From contig NC_089245.1 of the NCBI RefSeq assembly GCF_000512585.2, forward strand, positions 1,488,001-1,552,000: DNA of 64,000 bases, read 5' to 3'. The notes below the pieces were generated by a model that was given only the letters and a program-made list of their open reading frames with translations, was not told the DNA's origin and ran no database searches. The translations under genes were made by a program, and so were the position numbers. Position 1 is the first letter of the stretch, and each line of letters begins with the position of its first letter. Shown piece after piece: positions 57,351 through 64,000 of this stretch. The DNA comes from Kwoniella bestiolae CBS 10118 (taxonomy: Eukaryota > Basidiomycota > Tremellomycetes > Tremellales > Cryptococcaceae).

Positions 57351-58304
57351 TTGTCTTATCCTCAAAGGGCTTTGAGTTTTCACTCTGGTCAAATCCAATA
57401 CTCCTGCTCCTGCCTTTGCCCAATTGAACAAGCTGCCAAAGCCTGTGCAATCATTCTCCAATTGCCCTATCCTACTGTCTTAACTGGTCTATCCTCTGCC
57501 TCACTTGATCTCAACAATCCCAATCCTAAAGGTCTCTGGGATGAACTGGAAAAGGCCTTCTCTGCTACTGTTGGTGCTAGACGTGCTCAACTTATCCAAC
57601 AAATGTGTAACAACCATGCTGCTGAAGGTGACAACTGTGTCAAAAAGATGTCAGAAATTAGATTGGCACATACTCAGATCAAAGCTGGTGGTGATTGGAA
57701 AGAGGATACTATGTTGGCTTATGCCATGACTTTTGCTTTACCCAATTCCCGGGAACTGTTCAAACAGAACCTCTGGTCAAGGCATGATCTTACTTTGGCC
57801 AATGTGCAAATTTCTGTCTCTGCAGAGGCTAATAGAAAGGGTACTTTTGCATTGGCCAACAAAGCTACTGGTCAAAACTTCAAAAACGGTCAAAATGGTA
57901 AATTCAACAACAATGGTCAAACTGGTCAGAGGGGTCAATGGAGTGAGAAGTGGTGTAGCATCCACAAGTCTTCGACTCACAACACTGTGGACTGCCGCCT
58001 TAGTAATGCCAACAAAGCTAAAAATGGTGGGAATGGTCAAGCGCATGTGTCAAATGATGTTAGAAAGGATGAGGTGTCAAATCTATCAAATCTGTCAAAT
58101 CTGTCAAATCTGTCAAATCTGTCAAATTCATCCAATGTGTCAAATCTGGATGGAGATGTCAAAATTGCTGTGTCAACTCGCTCAATCACATTCGACACCG
58201 ACTTTGATGGTGATGCCTTTTCCTACCATGTCTATGCCACCAATGCTGCCCCCTCAGAAGCCTTCATTGTCAACTTTGGTGCTTCCCATCACATGGTTGG
58301 TTGA
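57351..58304 (+). pseudogene. Copia gag remnant with zinc-knuckle-like motif and protease start
   Basis: The frame lacks an initiating ATG at its left end. It shows the copia gag (UBN2-like) pattern: ILQLPYPTVLTGLSSASLDL, LWDELEKAFSATVGARRAQL, NNHAAEGDNCVKKM and MLAYAMTFALPNSRELF. A zinc-knuckle-like WCSIHKSSTHNTVDCRL follows, then a tandem SNL repeat. The final segment, VNFGASHHM, sits where copia proteases have DSGA(S/T)HHM. The catalytic Asp is replaced by Asn and Ser by Phe, so the protease should be dead. Confidence 0.75.
58078..58150 (+). repeat. TGTCAAATC 9-bp tandem array in gag
   Basis: About seven units of TGTCAAATC/TATCAAATC encode SNL repeats. The same TGTCAAA core is expanded again at 59936-60050 in another frame. 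Confidence 0.85.
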
Positions 58305-59013
58305 GGTGTCAAATTGGCAATGGTGCTCGACTCCTCACTGCTGGTCAAGGTACTCTCACTCTGGGCAAACTCACTCTCAACAGTGTCCTCTCTGTCCCTG
58401 ATCTCTTTTGCAATCTCATCGCTGTCAACAAGAAACCCCCTTCTATGAAATGGACATTTGACTGCTTCACTGGCTGTTTGTCCAATAAACACAACAACAC
58501 TGTCATTACCGCCCCCTTTTCCAATGGTTTGTATGTCTTCAAGGCAAGTCATCTCGCTACTGCTTTCCAGGCCTCTGCTGATTCTCTTCACTTGGCACTG
58601 TCATTTAGGTCACCTGGGTGTAAGAGATATCATGAGGTTGGCTAGAACTGGAAGGTTGGGAAAAGATGTGCTTGTAAACACTAGTCCTGAGGATGTATTG
58701 AGTTTTAGCTGTGAATCATGTGTCAAAGGCAAAACTGGTCGATTACCTTCATCACCTGCTCCTGAGAACACTTGTGCTACTGCTCCACTTGGCTTATTAC
58801 ATGTTGGTCTATGGAGCCTGCTTCTGTTACTTCAAGAGGTGGTAATCGGTACTTCTTAACAGTTTATGATGATTACACCAGGCATATTTACATAACACTG
58901 CTTAGAGAGAAATCACAAGCCATACATGGTTTGAGAACTTCATCAACATGGCTGAGAATCAACTGAATAGAAAGGTCAATGCACAGAATGGAAGGGTGGA
59001 ACGAGCACATTTG

Positions 59014-59018
59014 ACAAT
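59014..59018. repeat. Target-site duplication ACAAT, left copy (right copy 59468-59472)
   Basis: The five-base direct repeat exactly borders the solo LTR. Confidence 0.85.
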
Positions 59019-59467
59019 TGTCACGACCCTGTAGGTTTAGGTATTATTTCTCGAACGCTCGTTTCTCGATAACTCGTTTCTCAAATACTCGTAACTCGAG
59101 ACTCATGTCTTGAATCCTTGTTTCCCAAAGACTCATAACTCGGTATAAGTAACTTGAATAGCTATCCAAAAAAAAGTATATAAGCTTGTAGTCTTTGTAG
59201 TCATGATTGACCCCCTCCAGGATCAAAATTATTAATAAGATACACTCTACAACGCCTTCGCTCCAACCCAGCAATACTTGTCGTTGCTTGCTATTCGACT
59301 CATTCATTCTTGTAAGTCCACTATCTTTCGACTTCACAAGTTCCGTCGATCAATTCACAGATACTACGAGTTGCCATCTGTCATTTGTAACTCAAGCTTG
59401 TAAACATCTACATTCCACTCTGTCTTTGGTGATATACTCGAAGGCTACCAAGGACAGGTCCGTAACA
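59019..59467 (+). mobile_element. Solo LTR of a second retrotransposon family nested in the copia integrase
   Basis: The 449-bp insert starts TGTCACGACCC and ends GTAACA, so its ends are TGT...ACA. It is flanked by direct repeats ACAAT (59014-59018 and 59468-59472), a 5-bp target duplication. Removing the insert and one ACAAT joins the integrase reading frame exactly. Inside are TATATAAGC (a likely LTR promoter, near 59178) and three 15-bp units (59050-59094). Known: such ends and 5-bp duplications are typical of LTR elements, and solo LTRs arise by recombination between the two LTRs. The TGTCACGACC start suggests a Ty3/Gypsy family, unconfirmed. It carries no coding region. Confidence 0.85.
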
Positions 59468-59935
59468 ACAATCTTGAATGGTGTTAGAACTCTTTTGTCT
59501 GAAACTGGTCTTGACAAGACGTTCTGGGCAGATGCCGCAAGGTACATTGTCTTCACTTGCAACTGTTCACCCTCTTGCACTGACCCCTATGACAACCCCT
59601 ACAAGACCCCTACAAGACCCTACAATATACGCTGTGATATATTGTATGAGTGTGGCGATAGATCATTTATTCCGTCACTAGCAATGGCAAGACCATCCCA
59701 ATTGAAGAATGATTTGACCAGAAGTTCAACTTTAATTGGCTAAGAGCATTTGGTGAAAAGATCTGGTATAGGCAATACAGTAAAACCACCAAACTGGATT
59801 CAAGATATTGAGAGGGATTGTTCATGGGATATGAACACGATGTCAGTACTTCCACCTACAGGGTATGGGATGAGGAGTATAGAAAAATGGTCGTGTCAAG
59901 GGACATCGTGTTAGACAAGCCAGTATCTGAAATGG

Positions 59936-60050
59936 GTCAACTCGGTCAAAGTGTCAAAAATTGTCAAAAGTGTCAAAATTGTCAAATTGGTCAAAAGTGT
60001 CAAAAGTGTCAAAATGTGTCAAAAGTGTCAAACGTGTCAAATCACAATCA
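59936..60050 (+). repeat. TGTCAAAA-rich imperfect tandem array in pol
   Basis: About 14 units of (A/G)TGTCAAA-type sequence occur between the integrase and RT regions. In one frame they encode a Cys/Gln/Lys run (CQKCQNCQ), in another VKSVK. The core equals that of the gag array at 58078-58150. Confidence 0.8.
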
Positions 60051-60419
60051 ACAAACTATCACTATCTCCAATGAAGAGTATGACACCGCTCCTAGACCTC
60101 GTGAATCACCTAGGATACTGCTTAGACAACTAGCAGCAGCAGATCAGAGAGATAGACAAACAGATTTGGACTTGACACTACACTGCGCAACTTGGAAAGG
60201 AGATTTGACACTATTGGTAACATTGATGTTGAAGATGGAAATAATGGTGGAACCAATGATCACACTGTCACATCTCAACAATCTAGTCCTGCACCATCAT
60301 CACCTCTCATTGTAACTGACTCACCTGCATCTCAACAATCATCGCTACCTGATTTTAGTATTGACTCAATTGATCCAATGGCAATTACCGATGATCCTGA
60401 TTCCTGGGGAACTGAAGAA

Positions 60420-61932
60420 CTTGCTCTTGCCAATGCTACTGCTGCTACCAACTTACCTCAATTCTGGAAAGAAGCTATACACTTGGGTGAGGCGGAGCAT
60501 TGGAAAAAGGCTATGGATGATGAACTGTCAAAGATGGAAAAGTACCGAGTATGGAAGGGAACAAGCCAAAGGTAGAACTCTGAAAGCAAGATGGGTCTAC
60601 AGTAGAAAGATAGATGGTGAAACTGGTAAATCTGCTGCTTATAAAGCTTGATGGGTGGCTAAGGGATACTCTCAAATTGCTGGAATAGACTACAATGAAG
60701 TCTTTGCTGCAGTCGCTCATAAGGATTCACATTGAGTGTTCCTTGCCTTGGTCAACTACTTCAACCTCGACTGTATACAGACGGACACCATTGCTGCTTT
60801 CTTGAAAGGTGGACTGGAGGAAGAGATTTCTTTGGAACCACCTGAAGGAAGTGGTATCCCTGCAAACATGGTACTTCTCCTGCAAAAGTCATTATATGGT
60901 CTCAAACAATCACCTCGATGCTTCAACCTAGAATTTGACAAGTGGTTAAGGGAACAAGGATTGATCCCAACCAGGGCTGATCCTTGTTTATATGTTAGAA
61001 GACATGAGAGGGAATTGCTCATGTTGAGTGTTAATGTGGACGATACTCTCATTGTAGGTAACTTGACTCCTGCTCTCAACAAGTTCAGGAAGGATCTCCA
61101 CAACAAGTTTGAATGTAACAACTCCGGCGATGCTGGTTACTTCCTTGGCTTCAACATATATAGGAATAGAGCACAGCGCAAGCTCTATATCTCACAAGAA
61201 CACTACCTGGAAGCTCTACTGGATCGATTTGACATGTCAAACTGCAACCCAAGTCGATCACCTCTGCCAACTGGATTCAAAGCTATACCCTCCACCAACG
61301 AAGAACATGAGCAAGCACGTCAACTACCATATGCTCAGGTAGTTGGCTCGATCCTTTATGCGTCCACAACCAGTTGACCTGATTTAGCACATGCTGCTGG
61401 TGTTCTATCTCGGTACCTTAGCAAATGCAACTCGGACCTTTGGAAAGCTGCCAAGCACTGTCTTAGGTACATTAGAGGTACCACCGACCTTTGTCTCACC
61501 TTTGATGCTGGATCAAGCAAACGAGTTGCACTTGGATATGTGGATGCAGATTGGGGAGGAGATTTGGAAACTAGGAGATCTACCACTGGTTACATTTTCA
61601 AGGTGTATGATGGGATAGTAGTTTGGAAAAGTCGCAGGCAACCAACTGTTGCTCTGTCTACAACTGAAGCAGAGTACATGGCTTCAGCAGATGCTACTTG
61701 GCAAGCTGTATGGTTAAGGCTACTTCTGGAGGATCTTCAACTTGGTTTAGGCAATGATCTCTTCCCACTCTACAATGACAACATTGGCGCCATCTCCCTT
61801 GCAAAGAATCCGGTCAACCATGAAAAGTCAAAACACATTGCTATGCAATATCACTTTGTAAGAGAAAAGGTAAACAATAAAACTGTCTCTCTATCTCATG
61901 TCCCCTCTGCAGACAATGTCACAATGATCTAG
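60420..61932 (+). pseudogene. Copia reverse transcriptase and RNase H remnant
   Basis: Seen: FWKEAIHLGEAEHWKKAMDD, then a frameshift near 60545-60580, then KARWVYSRKIDGETG, GYSQIAGIDYNEVFA, DTIAAFLKGGLEEEI, QKSLYGLKQSPRCFN and SVNVDDTLIVG (the usual YVDD reads NVDD). The RNase H part has YVDADWGGDLETRRSTTGYI, STTEAEYMASADATWQAVWL and ISLAKNPVNHEKSKHI. One frame is open from 60361 to 61932 except for TGA at 60649, 60733 and 61375. The family has Arg at each (KARWV, RVFLALVN, RPDLAHA), as CGA-to-TGA change would give. Inactive. Confidence 0.82.
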
Positions 61933-64000
61933 CAACAACCTCAGCAGAGAGCCTTTCTACTTGTCTTATAGTCAACTATCATCTTTATGTCTTTCTCTTC
62001 TTTCTTCTTCTTCATAGCGCTATACACATATAGATGCATCTCATATACTTCGTCATACCACACTATCCTTACCACTGTCAATATAGCTGAATTGGGAATA
62101 CCTTAGCACCACCCCCCTAACATTTAACATTGAAGCATGGCGACTTCCGCAACAACTCCGATCTTTATATGGTGTTGCATGCCTACACTGCAAAAGCTTA
62201 AAACTCTGCGATAACCACCTGCTGCGATGTATAGCATGCATCTGGTGCAATAATTCTCGTTGGAGAAGATTTGAAATCACTCAGTCAACATACATAGTAT
62301 AGAAACCGATTACAGTGACACTGTTGCACACAAATTTCATTAGGGGCCCAGCTGCGTGCTATCCCCTCCGCGCAGTATATACAGTGATCCCGATCTTGTA
62401 TCCATGCTATACTTTGCAGTCTCGCCATTCGCACTAGGAAAGAGAAGGCCCAAGGCCTGGAAAACACGAAGCCATAGCTCACCATTCGTGCTTGCGAGCC
62501 GGTCCAACGCCTGTCATCAATTCTGATGTGCTATATATGAAGGAAACCTGAGCTGATATACTGGTCACAGCGCCATGAGTCGCCGACCGCTATCATCGCG
62601 AACAGATTGTAATTGAGAATATGTCCTGTCGAAGCGGACGATTGTATAAAGTCTACAGGTGTCAGTCATGTCGCATGCTTCTTTCGACTCCGGCATGATC
62701 TGCAATCCATCGTGTGCATGGTCTAGGTGATTCATTGTAAATCTCCGGGAGCTGCCGAGCCCACTTCCTTTTATCTTAATCGATCTTGTGTTCATTGATT
62801 TCCTTTTATGCGCCCTACTTCCTGTCGTACTTAACAGTTTTTCATGGTTGAAGTTGAAGGAGTTCGAACGTCTCACAATAAAATCGTCAAGTCTACTTCT
62901 ATCGGCTTGCGAGTCGATGCTAGTATCTCTCTTGATACTTGCCATCTTCAGGTCGGACTGTTCATTCCCATTAACTAACCTTGTCTCCTCTCCCTACCGT
63001 CATCCTCCTTCCATTGACTGTATCCTATTTCCCCTTCGATGGTTGCTGGAGGAGGCTGAAACTAGATGCGGATACAAGCTTTCCACGACAAGGCCAAAGC
63101 TTAAATCTAATTTTTTGATCTACTCCCTCGACAGAGCTCGAGCTTGCATATTCTCGTTCGCCGATTGTGGGGTTGCAGTATGTCTGACCGGCGGCTGAAG
63201 GTGCCTCTCGTGTTAAAAGGACAGGAGTGACTCTCTCCCCTGCCAACTACTGACGGCACCGCAATCACTCGCCGTGAGGTATAGACTATCGTCTGCTGTG
63301 TTCGCAAGAATGGCTCTAAGGATCACGAAGCTCTATCAAACTGGCCAATTACCTACAAAGCAAGTCCATACCTAAAGCGGGAAGAAACCATTGTGCAGTG
63401 TGAGCATGCTTCTTGTTTTCCAATTCACACAGGTCCGGACCTCGGTTCAAAGCCTGAAACTATGTCTTCTTTTGATGCCAGCCCGTGCGTGTACTGGTTT
63501 TTTGGGAGCCTGCACCGACAGCCTGACTAAACAGCTTCATTTTCATTTTGACTTTCGGATGTAGCACGTTCATTCACTTGCGTCTGGTGTCAGCACATAT
63601 GATATATGAGGATGCGGGTTGCTGCCAAAGGATGTCGACAAGCGACGATTCCTCCAGCCGTCGACTTGCTCATAGATGATATCGCTATCGAAGGGCGAGA
63701 GACAGGCATCGGGAAGGGGGAGGGGATCGCTGTGAGGGGGTGCTGTAGGGGTGTAAACGGGTGATACGTGGCAAGAGCATCTTGATATCCTGCTTCACAG
63801 TCTAAAATAGCTCATTATGAATGAGCGTTGTCTTTGACTGTGTTGGTGGATATGCTCCATGTGTGTATTATCTGTATATAGGATAGGATTCAAGTCACGT
63901 GACATACACACATACCTGCATTACCATCGTCTCCAAGTATAGATTAAGCCTATTTTGTTGCTCTCTTTTCTATCTCTATGTGTACAACGACATCACCCAA
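61933..64000. other. 2-kb terminal region, no supported gene
   Basis: Open frames on both strands here (for example 62565-62945 minus, 62788-63198 plus) lack domains and show no convincing splice structure. The first 150 bp may include the tail of the copia element. A palindromic E-box GTCACGTGAC lies at 63894-63903, suggesting a promoter for a gene beyond the right edge. Confidence 0.5.
63894..63903. promoter_or_regulatory. Palindromic E-box GTCACGTGAC
   Basis: A perfect 10-bp palindrome containing CACGTG, the target of bHLH factors such as Cbf1 or Pho4. It lies near the right edge and may belong to the next gene. Confidence 0.4.

Larger units (their letters stand above)
58301..59900 (+). 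pseudogene. Copia pre-integrase and integrase remnant, interrupted by a solo LTR
   Basis: Frames shift at least twice. VLSVPDLFCNLIAV and HLGHLGVRDIMRLARTG are the pre-integrase (HHCC zinc) block with CESCVKGKTG. Then TVYDDYTRHIYITLL marks the integrase core, and NGRVERAHLTI (58989-59018) continues, after the LTR insertion and duplicate ACAAT, as ILNGVRTLLSETGLDKTFWA (from 59470). GLFMGYEHD follows. A TGA at 59809-59811 sits just before EGLFMGY, where an Arg or Lys is usual. The unit is clearly inactive. Confidence 0.78.
57351..61932 (+). mobile_element. Degenerate Ty1/copia-type LTR retrotransposon (gag-pol relic)
   Basis: Seen in copia order: gag (57351-58304), protease/pre-integrase, integrase (to about 59900), reverse transcriptase and RNase H (about 60420-61932). 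Frames are broken by shifts and in-frame TGA stops at 59809, 60649, 60733 and 61375. A solo LTR is inserted at 59019-59467. No flanking copia LTR pair was recognised, so both ends may be lost. Known: the order protease-integrase-RT-RNase H defines copia elements. It is a fungal genomic element, not infectious. Likely inactive. Confidence 0.85.

Noticed and set aside
62565..63307. Possible genes in the terminal 2 kb (plus and minus frames)
   Set aside because: No recognisable domain, poor composition, no coherent intron set.
63430..63465. tRNA-like B box (GGTTCAAAGCC)
   Set aside because: No matching A box or cloverleaf could be drawn around it.
1..64000. CRISPR arrays, bacterial operons, riboswitches, rRNA
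   Set aside because: None seen; gene structure is eukaryotic throughout.

Overview
This is a nuclear contig from a basidiomycete yeast or mould, most likely Tremellomycetes (Kwoniella/Cryptococcus-like). Genes are dense and split by many 40-70 nt introns, mostly GT..AG with a CTGAC/CTAAC-type branch point just upstream of the acceptor. The gene set is typically fungal: BiP/Kar2, Spc3, Alo1, Mic10, Dbf4, chitin synthase, CDK7, CDC50, an Arb1-like protein and a Ty1/copia relic. All assignments come from reading the translated sequence; no database search was run.

Layout. 1-1459: the 5' end of KAR2/BiP (minus) and SPC3 (plus) diverge from a shared promoter carrying two UPRE-like elements. 1872-5338: three tandem, highly divergent SUMO-like genes share one five-exon architecture with an invariant 18-nt microexon, but differ in N-terminal extension and in what follows the C-terminal Gly-Gly. 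5740-6002: a small Gly2 (possibly myristoylated) membrane protein. 7385-9160: M19 membrane-type dipeptidase. 9379-14340: intron-rich ERCC6L2-type SNF2 translocase. 14528-16379: D-arabinono-1,4-lactone oxidase. 17003-18679: M50B-like membrane metalloprotease. 19706-20428: MIC10. 20580-20970: small single-pass membrane protein. 21715-24770: an unusual protein joining a retroelement-type RNase H domain to an RRM-like domain.

25322-34003: a tandem array of three paralogous SNF2/Rad5-16-type ATPases without a RING finger. They share intron positions, including one inside the DEGH-box histidine codon, and copies 1 and 3 share a promoter module. Copy 1 looks intact, copy 2 has a lost splice donor and an altered P-loop, and copy 3 has an apparent 1-nt frameshift. 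34406-56738 is mostly housekeeping: DBF4, mitochondrial IleRS, a bZIP factor, CDK7, CDC50, a JMJD5-like oxygenase, a chitin synthase and an Arb1-like gene.

57351-61932: a decayed Ty1/copia retrotransposon with several in-frame TGA stops where Arg is usual, as expected from C-to-T change at CpG. A 449-bp solo LTR of another family is nested in it and flanked by a 5-bp target duplication. The last 2 kb shows no gene I can support.

Most genes are independent housekeeping loci. The accessory features are the SUMO-like cluster, the SNF2 array, the RNase H-RRM fusion and the nested retroelement. The SUMO-like cluster is the best candidate for an undescribed system: a small family of ubiquitin-like modifiers with different processing requirements.
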